A DNA stretch of 64,000 bases from Aselliscus stoliczkanus (lineage: Eukaryota > Chordata > Mammalia > Chiroptera > Hipposideridae): contig CM066730.1 of NCBI GenBank assembly GCA_033961575.1, positions 152,609,523 through 152,673,522 of the forward strand. Reading direction: 5' to 3'. The number at the start of each line of letters is the position of its first letter. Within the stretch, counting starts at the first letter, position 1. This document shows positions 21,885 to 32,408 of this stretch, piece by piece. Made by a program: the position numbers and the translations under genes. The notes beneath the pieces were generated by a model. It made no database searches. It was not told where the DNA came from and saw only the letters and a program-made list of their open reading frames with translations.

Positions 21885-22445
21885 GGCATCGTGGCATCCC
21901 TGCTGTGTGCCAGGCCTAATGCTAGGATCAGGGATCCGGGATCAGGATGAGGCTGACTTTCTGCCTGGGGAAACTCAGTGGGGTGGGATCCATACTGGCC
22001 GTATAACGCAGTGTGCTCTACCGGAGATAGACATGTGTAAGCTGCTCTGGTGGGCCGGACGGAGTGGATGTGGAGGCTGGTTAAAGAAGGATGCCCATCT
22101 GAGCCAAGTCTTGAATGACAAGCTGTTGTTCCCCAGGCAGCCTGAGGGAGGTAGCATGGAGAAGCGTGCCAGGGAGCGGGTCAGCACCATGCCAGGCAGG
22201 AAGGTGGAAGAGAGACAGGCTGGGCTCCAGAAGGAGCAGCCGGAGGGGTAGGCAGGGTGCCGTGGGGAAGAGCCATGGGGTTATCCAGTGGCTCCCAGAC
22301 CACTGCAGGGCGAAGCGAAGGGGGAAAGTTAGATAAATACTTAGACTGGCATTTGGAGAAGTGACTCTGGCAGCCAGTGTGGAAGATGGACAAGGTAGGG
22401 GGTGGGGTGACAGGGAGGCTGGGAGCGCCTGTCACGAGGGTGAGA
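21885..22445 (-). repeat. L2 LINE 3' region, antisense
   Basis: Antisense L2 layout: 'gctgtgtgccaggcctaatg', 'catctgagccaagtcttgaa', 'ggaagcgtgcc'-like text, then 'gggcgaagcgaaggggga'. The longest frame here (165 codons at 21754-22251) lies mostly within this repeat. Confidence 0.6.
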
Positions 22446-22614
22446 GATGAAGAGTTTTGCTAACAGCTATCCCTGAAGCCCAGCTGCCACGCGGGATCTG
22501 AGCATCTAGAATGGGGCAGGTGGCACCAGCCACCCCGGCTCCCCCTCTTGGATGATGAGCACAGAAAAGGTGAAGCAGCCCAGGGTCCCACAGATGGAGG
22601 CAGGGACAGCGCAC
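22446..22614. other. Unassigned sequence
   Basis: Short stretch between L2 and MIR with no recognised feature. Confidence 0.3.
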
Positions 22615-22617
22615 ACA

Positions 22618-22865
22618 GGCCCTGCTGATCTGTGCCAGACACTAGGCTGGGCGCTTTGCCTGCCAGGAAGATGTCTTATGCCCAAACTTAAGATGAGGAA
22701 ATGGAGGTGTGGAGAGAAGAAGTAAGTTACCCAGGTCACATGGCTGATGGCTGCTGAGCTGGGATTCCACGCTGGACCTCTCTGATTTCAGAAGCTCCCC
22801 CAGCCACTAGGAGCCAGAGTCTCTGGGCTCTGCCAGGCGTGTTGTTCTTACCAGCTCTGAGGCAG
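22618..22865 (-). repeat. MIR SINE, antisense
   Basis: Antisense MIR: 'tctgtgccagacactaggct', 'gggcgctttgcctgccagga', 'taagatgaggaaatggaggt', 'gtaagttacccaggtcacat', 'tgagctgggattccacgctg'. Confidence 0.85.
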
Positions 22866-22877
22866 CTCCTGCTACTG

Positions 22878-22990
22878 CTCTCATTTATTCACTCAACAAA
22901 CACTAATCTCAACAATGTGCCAGATATTGCAGGGACTCTGGGGTGAACTCAGCACAGCAGCTGGGTGTGCAGAGCTCACTGCTCCACAGA
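22878..22990 (-). repeat. L2 LINE 3' end, antisense
   Basis: Starts 'ctcatttattcactcaacaa', then 'caatgtgccagatattgcag', 'gggactctggggtgaactca', which is the L2 3' end in antisense. Confidence 0.75.

Positions 22991-22991
<1 letters not shown>

Positions 22992-23029
<38 letters not shown>
22992..23029. repeat. (AC)n microsatellite
   Basis: About 19 uninterrupted AC units directly beside an L2 fragment. Confidence 0.95.
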
Positions 23030-23030
<1 letters not shown>

Positions 23031-23299
23031 CCAGAACAGAAGGCATAAAGCAGTCTGAGGGGAAAAATAGAGGGTCTCTGCTGGGACCTAGGAGATGCTT
23101 TTGAGGAAAGAGTGGCTCAGAAACCCTTTTCCTTTCCTTCTATTTACATACCCCTTTCCCTTACCGCCTCAATTTGGCTCTCATTTTAAACCTAGGGAAC
23201 ACAAGGTCTGGAAAGGGGACCCTGGCTGTTGCTTGCATATCCTCTCTCCTGGAAGATAGGGATTTAATGAACACCCCCCACCCCCGGGCAAGACCATCC

Positions 23300-23405
23300 T
23301 CCATACAACCCTAGGAGGTGGTACCATATCGTCCCCCAGTTACACAAAGGTAAATGGAAGCTTGAGGGAGGGGCCCGACTTGCCCAAGGTCATTTGGACC
23401 CAGAC
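23300..23405 (-). repeat. MIR SINE fragment, antisense
   Basis: Antisense MIR phrases 'caaccctaggaggtggtacc', 'cagttacacaaaggtaaatg' and 'cgacttgcccaaggtcattt'. Confidence 0.75.
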
Positions 23406-24056
23406 CCAGACAGCCCTCAGGCCCCCTGCCTCCCTCATGGAATGGAAGGACACTGGTCTATATCCAGTGGACGTTTTAATTTAAAGGCATCAGACCAATT
23501 AGGTTCCGAACTAGACATTTAAATATTTACAATCCTTTCCTGTAGTGGAATTGTCTGGACACCGTAGGGCTGGGAAAGTGATGGCCTCATGGTTCACATG
23601 CACTTCCTCGCCAGGAAAATTGGCCTTGCTTTCTTCTGGAAGCTTCTTGCAGAACTAGCCCTTGTTTTCTGGTTGTATTTTATGCTGTAACCACTTTCTA
23701 GAATTTAAAAATATGTGTGTGTGTTTCAGGGGAGGTGAGGACAGGGTTGCTCTAACTAAAATGGTCAAGCATGTGGTTAAATTCCCTACTCCGTTTGCTG
23801 CAGCCAGCCTATGGAAAGAGAAACGCAAAGCCACCACAGTTAAATGCGTGTAGTCTTTTTCTGGACAGTTGTAGAAAATGGATTTTCTTTTATAATTCAA
23901 GCCATATTTTAAATGCTTCAAGTGGTATAGATGAGTTTGACGTCCATGGTAAATTATTTAATAATCTAAGGAAATCTAATTTCCTTCCCTCATTCTCTTT
24001 TTCTCTCTTTTACTTTCTTTCACGAAAAGCTCTTTTTTCACATGTTGGGTCATCTT
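23406..24056. other. Unassigned sequence with possible regulatory block
   Basis: Repeat-free. The part 23455-23640 combines AT-rich cores (TTTTAATTTAAA, CCAATTAGG, ATTTAAATATTTAC) with GGAATT, which suggests a noncoding regulatory element. Overlapping frames at 23655-24058 occur on both strands and show no family motif. Confidence 0.3.
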
Positions 24057-24057
24057 A

Positions 24058-24262
24058 GGGAAATGAGCCCAAGACTACGTTAGGACACCGGGGTTTGGTG
24101 CCAGGGCTGCCACTCAGTAGTACTTGGCCTTGTACAAGCTTCTAATGTGACTGAGCCTTAGTTGCTTCAACTGTAAAATGTGTGCAGGCATCCTTATCTA
24201 GTGGGTTTGTTTTGAGACTGAACAAACTGATGTATGTGAAGCGCTGGGTACAAATCTCAGCA
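24058..24262 (+). repeat. MIR SINE
   Basis: MIR phrases: 'gtttggtgccagggctgcca', 'cttggccttgtacaagcttc', 'cttcaactgtaaaatgtgtg', 'tatgtgaagcgctgggtaca'. Confidence 0.8.
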
Positions 24263-24865
24263 GAGGGTGGGCTCTGAGATTTTGCCCAAGAATCTTCTAA
24301 TCTGATAGCGGAGAAACCCGTGAAAACAGATAAAGGACAGAAGTGTGAGTCTGGGCAGATACACACACAGCCTGTGGGACCATCAGGCAGGGAAACCCCA
24401 CCTTCCTAGAGCGGTTGCAGAGAAATCAGAGGAGGGGACATTTAAGGTAGGCTTTACAGAGTAGGTAGGAGCCATTTGCTCAGTTATTTACATAGGCCCT
24501 ACCTTAGTCCAAATAAAGATTTAAAAGTTTACAGATACTCTCCATATGGCAAAATAAAGTAAATGAGGAGATGAGGCACAAGGGAAATAAGGGGAAGAAA
24601 CTACAATAAAGCCACGGGACAGGTTAGGACATAAAACCATCGGAGGTGATTAACATAGTTGGCACTGAACTTCTTAGCAATGAAAACAATGGCAACATGA
24701 TCAGGTTGGCAGTTCTTAACCATCGTGTCCATAGGATGAAAACAAATCAGGTGCCCAGGATGTGCACAGCTTTGCCCGGGGCTAAGAGCTGAGACACATT
24801 CTCCCCATAACCCCTCAACAGGGGGACTCTGTGTGATGTAGCCCTTAGTGATATGGCTGCAATAA
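24263..24865. other. Unassigned sequence
   Basis: No gene or clear repeat. The AT-rich block 24500-24740 has AATAAAG and GATTAACATAG cores and could be a conserved noncoding sequence, without further support. Confidence 0.3.
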
Positions 24866-24867
24866 TT

Positions 24868-25060
24868 ATGTCATTCCCAAGTGGATGCTTCTGAGGAGGA
24901 GTGTATCAGGCAGGGAACAGTGTTCTTGGCAGAAGGAACAGCGTGAGCCCAGCTCCAAGTCTTTATGAGGAGTTCAGTGCAGGGAATGTCTGCAGGCCTG
25001 TTATGATCAGTATGGTTCTTGGATGGGGTGACCCTGTAGGGCCCCTGGATACCTGTGAAA
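24868..25060 (-). repeat. L2 LINE fragment, antisense (tentative)
   Basis: The phrases 'agtgttcttggcagaaggaa' and 'cagcgtgagcccagctccaa' follow the antisense L2 block in which an element reads 'ttctaggcagaggaacagca'. Diverged. Confidence 0.4.
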
Positions 25061-25850
25061 GCAGCCAGGGGGTGAATGGCATTGCAGGAGGTTGGGGTGG
25101 GGCACAGGAAGAACAATGCTGGGGTGTGGGGGAGCTGTTTGGAGTTGGGACGAGACAGGGGTCAGGGCTGCAGTGGCCCTTGTGTTTGACCTTTGTAGCT
25201 GGGTTGGAGGCTGAGAAGGTGGGTCCTGAGGAGAGCTGGAAGCGTGATTGGCTGGCCTGCCTCTGGCCTTGACCCCCAGAGGCTGGTCACCTTTAGAAAG
25301 GCATTGCAAGATGTTTTCTTGTATGAAATTTGAAACAAAAACAAAAACACATACTCTGCAGGCTGTCAGGAAGCAATGTGAGAAACCTGAGCTGCCCCAC
25401 TGTCAGAGCCTCATATTTTGGGGTTTTTGTCTGTTCTATTTTTGAGGCTGGTAAACTGGTTTCCTGTTTGTTGCAAAATGGGTGGTTGCCGCTGTCTGTG
25501 CCTGGCCTGCAGGGAGGCGGCCTCACCACCCGAGGCCTGTTGTTCTGCCTTAAGCCAGTTCCTTTCTGGGCAGGCGCCAAAGAGGAACCCAGGGCAAGGA
25601 GCAGGGCACCCCATCAGTCGAGTCCCAGGACACACGGCTGTTTGAAGTCACCACGCTCAGTTCTGCAGTGCCCCCTCTCTGGGACGACTAGTTCCATGTC
25701 ACAAAGAGGGGACATTTCATTCTCAAGAGTCAAAAAAAACAAACAAAAATAAAACTCAAAAAGAGCATGAGGGCGGACTCAGAAGAATAAATCACCTATC
25801 ATTGGAAGGATAAGAGAAGAAACAAAAAAAACCACATGAATTGGTAGATT
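25061..25850. other. Unassigned sequence
   Basis: No recognised repeat. Frames of up to 140 codons (25330-25752, plus) overlap minus-strand frames of 95 and 74 codons. None shows a motif or splice structure that I recognise. Confidence 0.4.
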
Positions 25851-25854
25851 ATAC

Positions 25855-26132
25855 TTGCTACGAAGCTGTCATTTTCAAAACTCCTATCTCATTTAATTGT
25901 TACATAGTATTCCCGTTTTTCAGCGAAGGAGCCTGAGGCTCAGAAACATTTAGTTGACTAGAGTCACATGCTCAGGATATTGGCACTTTGAGAATGTCTC
26001 AGAGAGCAAGTACAGCATTCCTCCCACTACAGAAGGTTAAAGAGGCAAAACAGCTTGCAGAAACTCACGCAGCTAGTTAGCGGTAGAATCCGAAAGTTAA
26101 ATAGCGATTTCTAGCCTACTGGTTTTTCAAAC
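25855..26132 (-). repeat. MIR SINE, antisense
   Basis: Antisense MIR: 'actcctatctcatttaattg', 'ttttcagcgaaggagcctga', 'ggctcagaaacatttagttg', and a second MIR-like segment with 'cttgcagaaactcacgcagc' and 'tagttagcggtagaatccga'. Two fragments may be joined. Confidence 0.75.
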
Positions 26133-27400
26133 TGCCTTAGATGCTTTCTAAACTGGCAGGAAAGTGATGCCAGCCTGGCATGGGACAGAGTTGAAACTCC
26201 TGGCCTGCCACCCAGCCCCGTCAGCGTGGGGTCTACATTTGCAAGCATTGTCCCTCTCTCAGAGCACCTGGATGGTGACTTCCGAGCAGACCTCTGGGCC
26301 ATAGGATTCTGCCTCTCTCCCCTCCTTTTCTTCACTCCTTCACGTGCTGTTCTAGGTCCTACAATTCCCCCCTTGTCTTTTGGGGTTCAGACAGTAAAGA
26401 CACCTCTAAAAGCGTAGGTCTGCCTTATTGGCTGGTGATCCCCTTTCATTGTGGTTTTCAGCCTGCTCCTGGGCCCCTCTGGCATCACTGTAAGGAGATC
26501 TGAAATCTGCTTGCCTATGTGTATTTTCTCAATCAACGGATGCTAAGAGTTGTCCCTGATTTTTTGCAGGAGTCCTTAGATTCCTCAGGCTGGCACCACT
26601 GCCCGAGGCATTCTCAGGTCTTAGTAGCTCTTCTCAAATGATTCGTTTTCCAGATTAATCCAACTCAGGGCTGGGCACAGGGTGGGTAGAGGGTAAGAAA
26701 ACCCATGAGCCTAGGTGGCATCGCCTCGAGGGACCATGGAGCAGGGAGGAAGACCAGCTTGATGGAAAGAATGACCTGGTTGGGGAGGGCGCGGGACTTT
26801 TGTTCTCCGACAGCATCCCCTGCTTTGCTGTCTCCTCCCATCCCCTCTGCCTTGCATACTGTCCTTTCCTCATCACTCCCTGCGGAGGCCCTCACTTCCT
26901 TCCAGGCTGACAGCACAGGGCCCTCTGCTAAGAAGCTCAGCATCTTCTTCTTCCAAGCCCTCATCGGCCTTCGTTTACACTGTCTCTCCTCTGACCTGCT
27001 TTCGTTGTACCTGCTTTTAAGTCCTTTGTGACTTTATTTAACTCCACTCGGTAATTGCAGCTCCTTGAGTGTGAAGATGGCATTCATTATAGTTTGTTCT
27101 CCCCACATCATGGTTCAGGACCCGATCATGTCAAAGAAAAGGAGAAGGGAGGTTAGGTAGGTAGGTAGCTAATTCCTGCCTTTGTCTCGGGGGAGGCCCT
27201 GGCTGGAACATGGTGGGAGTGACGGGGAAGGGAACATCCCAGCTCAAGCCCATCCAGTCGCCCCTGGGCCTGTCGTCTATATGGGAGGCATCTCATCACT
27301 TGGATTCCTGATACCGCGATACTTGGAAAGATGCTGTGAAAGGGGCTTCTTCCTTGCGTTTGCATCTCCTCCCTCTTAGCTGGCCACATCTGAGCTCCTT
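26133..27400. other. Unassigned sequence
   Basis: Mostly single-copy-like. 26930-27115 faintly resembles the L2 3' region. A short TAGG tandem run lies at about 27154-27170. No gene is supported. Confidence 0.35.
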
Positions 27401-27404
27401 CCTT

Positions 27405-27880
27405 AGTTCTGTCTGCTATTTATTGCTGCATAATAACGTTCCCCAAAACTTGGTAGCCTAAAACAGTGATTTATTATTCCTCACCATTCTGGCAGGGCAG
27501 TTCTCTGCCGGGCTTGACTAGGCTCACTCCCACAGCTGCGTTCAGCTAGCGGCTGGCCTGGGCCAGGAGGTCTGAGAGAGCCTCGCTCACATGCCGAGGG
27601 CCTTGGTGCCGGCGCTTCTCCTCCACATGGCCTCTCGTCCTCCAGCAGGCCAGCTCTGGCTTCTTTACAGCACGGTGGCCTCAGGGTTCCCAGAACCTGA
27701 AGGAGCCAGGCCTCTTAGGACCTAGACACAGTGTCACTTCTACCACATTCTTTGGGCTGAAGCAAAACTCCAGGCCAGCCAGATTCAAAGGGAGGGGAAG
27801 TAGATCCCATCCCTTGATGAAAGGGGTAGCCGAGTTATATTGCAAAGGGCCTGGGAGTATTTAGCAATGACTTTCTTTAT
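27405..27880. repeat. Ancient mammalian dispersed repeat, family not named
   Basis: Layout: 'tctgctatttattgctgcat', 'aacgttccccaaaacttggt', 'agcctaaaacagtgatttat', 'gggaggggaagtagatccca', ending near 'gcaaagggcctggga'. This is a common mammalian repeat layout, about 475 bp, close to full length. I do not assign a family name. Confidence 0.65.
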
Positions 27881-28227
27881 TTGCTTTGAAAGATAAAATC
27901 TTCCTTCAGGAAACCTTTGTGAAATAGCTTCTAAGGAAGCATTCTGAACATGGCATGTTCAAGTTCAAGAATTGATGCTCTGGCCCCTGCCTGCCCCAAA
28001 GTTCTGGAAGAGGCTGTTTGCAGAGTGGAGAGAGTGGTGGCTGCTTCTGAAGAACATGGGCACGCCCCCTCCTGAGTCACAGGCGCAGTGGCCTGCAGGT
28101 CCACAGCCTCTGCGCTGCACGGGGGGCTGGCTGACCATCCACAACACGAGGGGTGCAGTTCCTCAGGCACAACTCAGTCCATGATGAAGCTTTCCCCTGG
28201 AGTCCTCTGAGCATTAGTCCCCCTATG
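27881..28227. other. Unassigned sequence
   Basis: GC-moderate sequence between a dispersed repeat and a SINE. Short frames on both strands without motifs. Confidence 0.3.
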
Positions 28228-28241
28228 AAAATAGACCTGGA

Positions 28242-28340
28242 GGGCCGGCCGAGTGGCACAGTGGTTAAGCGCTGGCTTGGGAAGCTAGCGGCCCCGGTTC
28301 GGTCCCACATATGAGGGCCAGTGACACTGCCCTCAAAAAA
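28242..28340 (+). mobile_element. Short tRNA-derived SINE (monomer), young
   Basis: Starts GGGCCGGCCGAGTGGCACAG, with an A-box (GTGGCACAGTGGTTAAGC), an anticodon-like arm CTGGCTTGGGAAGCTAG, a B-box GGTTCGGTCCC at 28296-28306 and GAGGGCCAGTGACACTGCCC before the poly-A. A perfect 14-bp target duplication AAAATAGACCTGGA lies at 28228-28241 and 28341-28354. Compared with the copy at 53175, one G is missing in the B-box. Confidence 0.95.
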
Positions 28341-28483
28341 AAAATAGACCTGGATTTTTTTTTTTTTTGTCATTTTTAACATGTGTTTCTGGACTAAAAA
28401 TGTTTTAAAACTCCTCTTCTTGGGTGTAGAAGTTAGGGATTTTCTTTTTGTAATCACAAGCAATAGAAACTAATTCTCGTCAA

Positions 28484-28635
28484 CTTTTTTTTTTTTTTTA
28501 GCTGTGCCATCCTGCCACCTGTTGGCAGCTCAGCAGCAGCTCAGCTCGAGCTGGGCCTCGAACTGCTATTGCTCAGAGCTCAGCTCGCACTCTTAAGTGA
28601 GCTCTTAACCAACTGAGCCACTCAGCTGGCCCTTT
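28484..28635 (-). mobile_element. tRNA-derived SINE, AGCTGAGC type
   Basis: Minus strand: GGCCAGCTGAGTGGCTCAGT, GTTAAGAGCTCACTTAAGAG, GAGCTGAGCTCTGAGCAATA, B-box-like GCAGTTCGAGGCCC, GAGCTGAGCTGC repeats, then AGCTAAAAA tail. Target duplication GTCAACTTTTT / GCCAACTTTTT. It matches the copy at 41691 but differs from the other SINEs by its AG/CT-rich body. Confidence 0.85.
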
Positions 28636-29104
28636 TTTTGCCAACTTTTTAAAAAGAAGAAATATATTAAAAAGGAATGGGGGGGTCTCATGGAACTGCT
28701 GGGGGTGGGGTGTTGAAGAATTAAGCCAGGAGAGAGCAAGAACCCAAACCAGAGGACTGATGGGTTACACATGCTCATTCATAGTACGGGGAAGCGCTGA
28801 CAGCTCAGGCCAACTGCCACAGGACCACTGAGGCTGGTGTGTCTCTGTCAGCCTGAGGGAGCTGGGGACATTTCACAGAGTTGGCAGTGTTGACCTCAGA
28901 GAACAAGTAGGGAAAAGCATTTCAGACTGATGGAATAGCATATGCAAAGGCACTTAACCTTGAAATAAGGCAATCTTAGTTAGGGAACTGCAAATATTCT
29001 CAGTGTAAGTTCTGGGAATAGTATAGGAGACAGCCTGGAAAAGGTGGCAGACACCAGACAATGGGATGCTTGAGTGACTACTGAGTAATTGGTACTGTAT
29101 CCTA
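28636..29104. other. Unassigned sequence with an L2-like fragment
   Basis: G-run (seven Gs near 28679-28685), then single-copy-like text. The part 28860-28965 ('catttcagactgatggaata', 'gcatatgcaaaggcacttaa') resembles an antisense L2 fragment. Confidence 0.4.
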
Positions 29105-29235
29105 TAGGCAGGCTTTTCTCAACAGGGTTCTGGGAACCCTAGTGGCTTGACACATATTAATAGTTGTCCCTTGCAAAAGGATTCCATGACCACATCAGTT
29201 TGGGAAATACACATATCAATATGTATTTTCCTCTT
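29105..29235. mobile_element. hAT-type DNA transposon relic
   Basis: 'cttttctcaacagggttctg' and 'ggaaccctagtgg' at the left, then 'cagtttgggaaatacacat' at the right, as in short mammalian hAT elements that start TTCTCAACCNGGGTTCC. Ends are degraded. Confidence 0.55.
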
Positions 29236-30280
29236 TGAAGATCACAGGATATTCAAAGCTCTGAGAAGTTCCACAGTAAAAAAAAATAAGAGAGTAGACC
29301 AGTCGGAAGTCTGAGGTGGTAGTCCAGGTGAGAGATGCCAAGTGCTGCCTGTCCATGGGCTAGAAAGAGAGGGATTTCTCCATACAAAGCCTGGTGCAGA
29401 CATGACCTAGCGCTCAAGGGTGTTACACGAGTAAAGCACTTTACTTTTCGTGAAAAGGGCATGGGCAGAAGGGGCGGGATGAGGGGCTAGGTTGTAAATC
29501 TACTAGAAAATGCAGTTTGTGTGGAAAGTGAGCTCTCTAATGCTAATTTTTTTTTTAAATAAGGTCAATATTTCTAGATTTGTTTTCATGATAAGCCCTC
29601 AGTTCCCTTCGGCTTTTGCCGAAAATAACTTTTCCCAGTCTTGTAACTTTCGCTGCCAGATTGAACACCTCTGCATGCTTGGTTCTATAAGAGCAAAATG
29701 TTTCCCGTCTTCCTTACTGGTTCTCTTTCAATTTATTAACTGAAAAGAGGTTTATATATAATTTCAAGATCTTCTTTCCTAATTCCTCCTGAAAGAAGAG
29801 AAGGGGAAAATTTCCCAGAGGAATTCCTCTTGGGTAGGACAGAATTTTAGTGGGGACGGCTGAGATGAAGACTTGTCGCCTGGAGGTTGGGTGCTTTGCT
29901 TTGCTGGCCATGAAGCTGCAAACCCCAAGACCCATGAGCTTCAGTGCAGATCATAAGGGCTCAGGGGAGTGACCACAGCGGGCACTGGCTAACAATGAGC
30001 AGAGGAGCCTGGAGTCTTAGCTCAGGCCTCCTGCTGGGCTGGGAGGTACTTGCCCAGGTGTGGGCTGTGGTAGCGGGTGCTCCATGTACAAGAATATTCC
30101 TACAGAGACCTCCACCATAAGAGGACTCTGGTAGGAGGGCTCTGGGAGACCAAGAAAGAGGTTCCTTTGATGTGATTTTTTTTGCCATGGTCACACTTAG
30201 AGAAAAAGGGAGAGAAGACTTTTTTTCATGAGGTTTACAACATAACTTTTGGAAGGATCAGTGAGAGAAAAGAAAGAGGA
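29236..30280. other. Unassigned sequence
   Basis: About 1 kb without a recognised repeat or gene. Frames of 69-77 codons are scattered on both strands. T-rich and A-rich runs occur near 29550 and 30176. Confidence 0.4.
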
Positions 30281-30284
30281 TGCC

Positions 30285-30405
30285 AGCAAACACTTATTAC
30301 GTTCCTACTTTAGGCCAAAACTTGTAGCTTGTATGTATTTTCATCCCCATGAGCACATTGGTCCTCGGTGCAAGCCTAGGAAGTATTTATTAATATTAAT
30401 TGTGG
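30285..30405 (-). repeat. MIR SINE, antisense, part 1
   Basis: 'aaacacttattacgttccta', 'tttaggccaaaacttgtagc', 'tcatccccatgagcacattg', 'caagcctaggaagtatttat' match the antisense MIR 3' half. Confidence 0.65.
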
Positions 30406-30535
30406 GGAAGAGTATAGGATATGCTGTCTTGTTGTTATTGTTTTAAAAAAACTAATTGCCTTCTTTGATTAATTATAAAATAGCTTGTTTACTTTAGAAA
30501 ATTTAGAATATACAGAAATGTACCAAGAAGAATAT
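30406..30535. other. AT-rich insertion between MIR parts
   Basis: AT-rich sequence with TAATTATAAAATAG separates two MIR parts. Either an old unrecognised insertion or a degraded segment. Confidence 0.35.
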
Positions 30536-30650
30536 TTAAAATTCTGAGAACTGGTAAAGGTAAATCACCTGCCCAGTTGTAAGTTATGGAGTTTGGATTT
30601 GTACTAGAGGCCACAGCATGTGCCTAGCTCCACTTACCCATTCACTCAGT
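30536..30650 (-). repeat. MIR SINE, antisense, part 2
   Basis: 'aaaggtaaatcacctgccca' and 'gttatggagtttggatttgt' match the antisense MIR 5' half, in register with part 1. Confidence 0.6.
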
Positions 30651-31231
30651 CAGCATTGATTGTTTTCTGTGCATCATAGAATACATCATCTAATTTAATT
30701 TTACAGGAACAAATCTGTCAGGAGGCAAAGTTAGTGGCAGGGCTGGAATGTATTTTTAATATGTGTATAGATAGGCAGATAAAGAAGTAAATATGGGTGT
30801 GTATTTGTGCATGTGTTAGGATGCACACATACATTTCCTAACTCTGCCCACTAGCAGTGACACTCCGGTAAAGAATGAGCACACAGAATGAGATCTGTTT
30901 TCAAATACCATTCTCCAATCAAAGGAACCAGAATTCCTTGGAGAAATGGCTGATTCTAGGACTGGTCAGAGAAAATACAACATGAGCTTGAAATATTTTA
31001 GTGTTCTGGAACGTAAGGAAGTGCTTAAAGACAGAAACAAAACAAAGCAAAAGATGAGGGGATGTCTAACGGACTAGAAAGAGCTCTCAGGTCAAAGCTG
31101 GGACAGTTGGAGCAATAAAACAAACAATGATACTATTGAATTATAACCAAAAGAAGTAATGAGAACATTTATTACAAATAAATAAATAGGGAATGAGACA
31201 CAAATCCTCTTTACAAAAGAATTCCAGTTAA
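30651..31231. other. Unassigned AT-rich sequence
   Basis: No gene or clear repeat. AT-rich text near 31000-31210 may be LINE-derived. Confidence 0.35.
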
Positions 31232-31233
31232 TA

Positions 31234-31466
31234 CCAAGGGTGTCAAAAAAAATGTATACACATTTTAAGAAAGGAAAAAACTATTAAAATTGTAATAATA
31301 TATACCAATAACAAAAGATGAATACAAGTCACGTTTGACTTCTGCAATGACAAGAGGTACTCAAAGTAGTTACTATCAGCGTCCAGACACTTCTGATTAT
31401 GGCGAACTACTGCTTGAGCAACGCTGACCAAAGTGTCCACTTGTATACGTGTTTCTGGCACCCCCG
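31234..31466 (-). mobile_element. Mariner-type MITE with TA duplication
   Basis: 233 bp flanked by TA at 31232-31233 and 31467-31468. Terminal inverted repeats of about 27 bp: CCAAGGGTGTCAAAAAAAAT at the left versus CGGGGGTGCCAGAAACACGT read inward from the right, both continuing GTATACA. The minus strand holds a short transposase C-terminal relic. TA duplication, GTATACA in the terminal repeats and the coding trace identify Tc1/mariner superfamily. It is an internally deleted, non-autonomous copy. Confidence 0.9.
31330..31460 (-). pseudogene. Mariner transposase C-terminal remnant
   Basis: The minus-strand frame from 31461 reads VSVAQAVVRHNQKCLDADSN then YFEYL. The pattern 'QKCxxxxxxYFE' is typical of the last residues of mariner transposases. 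The catalytic residues are absent, so the product could not act as a transposase. Confidence 0.75.
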
Positions 31467-31469
31467 TAT

Positions 31470-31802
31470 ATGCTACTCCCCTTCCAGCAGATGGAGCTTA
31501 ATTCTCCTCCCCTTGAGGGTGAGCTGGACGTAGTGACTCACTTCCAAAGAATGCAGTATAAAGAGGGAAAATAGTAACTTCTCAGACAATGAGACTGGCA
31601 GACACCACCTTAACCAAGAGATCAATGTTAACAGCAGCAGTTTTAAGTCATGCTGATATCATGTGACCCCAGAAATGATGGGAGAATAAGGACACTTTGC
31701 TTCTGTCATATTCTTTCCCAAAACTTACAGCAATCACGAGAAAACATCAGAAAAACCCAAACTGAGGGACATTGTACAAAATCCTGGACCAGTACTCTTT
31801 AA
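31470..31802 (+). repeat. L1 (L1ME-like) 3' UTR relic
   Basis: Shares with 18175-18450 the phrases 'agtaactt', 'ctggcagacaccaccttaac', 'gatcaatgttaacagcagca', then 'aaaacatcagaaaaacccaa'. Truncated on the right by the next L1 fragment. Confidence 0.6.
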
Positions 31803-31804
31803 AA

Positions 31805-32115
31805 ATATCTTGGGTGCGGGTGGGGTGAAAGGGGTGAAAGGGATCCAGAGGTACACATTTCCAGTTGTGACTAAGTCACGAGTATGTAACTTACAGCATA
31901 GTGACTACTTAATAAGGCTATATTGCAAATTTGAAGGTAGCTGGGAGAGTGGATCTTGAAACTTCTCATCATAAGAAATTTTTTTGTAACTTTGTATATA
32001 GTGTTGGATGTTAGCTATCTGGACTTATTGTGGTGATCATGTTGCAATATATACAAATATTGAATCATTACGTTGTACCCCTGAAATTAATAATGTTATA
32101 TCACTGATACCTCAA
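31805..32115 (+). repeat. L1 (L1M-type) 3' end
   Basis: Homologous to 17730-18010: 'gtgggagagtggatcttgaa'-like text, 'cttattgtggtgatcatgtt', 'tgaatcattacgttgtaccc', 'tgaaattaataatgttatat'. Confidence 0.75.
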
Positions 32116-32408
32116 TTTAAAAAATGGCACAAATTGCTACAGCTCTCCTGGGGGCAGTATGGCAGCATATATCAGATAGTTGTACATTGTTACCCATAAG
32201 TTTCCCTTTCAGGAATTTATAATAAGAAAACAATCATTGATGCAGATAAGGACCACCTAGAAGGATGCTCTTCACACCACTGTTTGCAATAGTGAAGGAC
32301 TGGAAAAAATCCAAATATATAAGAATGTGAGATTGGTTCTACAACTTCTGGTACATATACCATGTGGCAAAATGGGTATCGTAGAACACTGTTCACCAAA
32401 GGGAAAGA
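32116..32408 (+). repeat. L1/HAL1 3' segment, left of SINE
   Basis: Phrases 'gaatttataataagaaaaca', 'ggatgctcttcacaccactg', 'tttgcaatagtgaaggactg', 'gaaaaaatccaaatatataa' match an old sense LINE 3' region. It resumes after the SINE at 32817. Confidence 0.7.

Noticed and set aside
21754..22251. 165-codon open frame on the plus strand
   Set aside because: Lies largely in an antisense L2 and has an overlapping opposite-strand frame. No recognisable motif.
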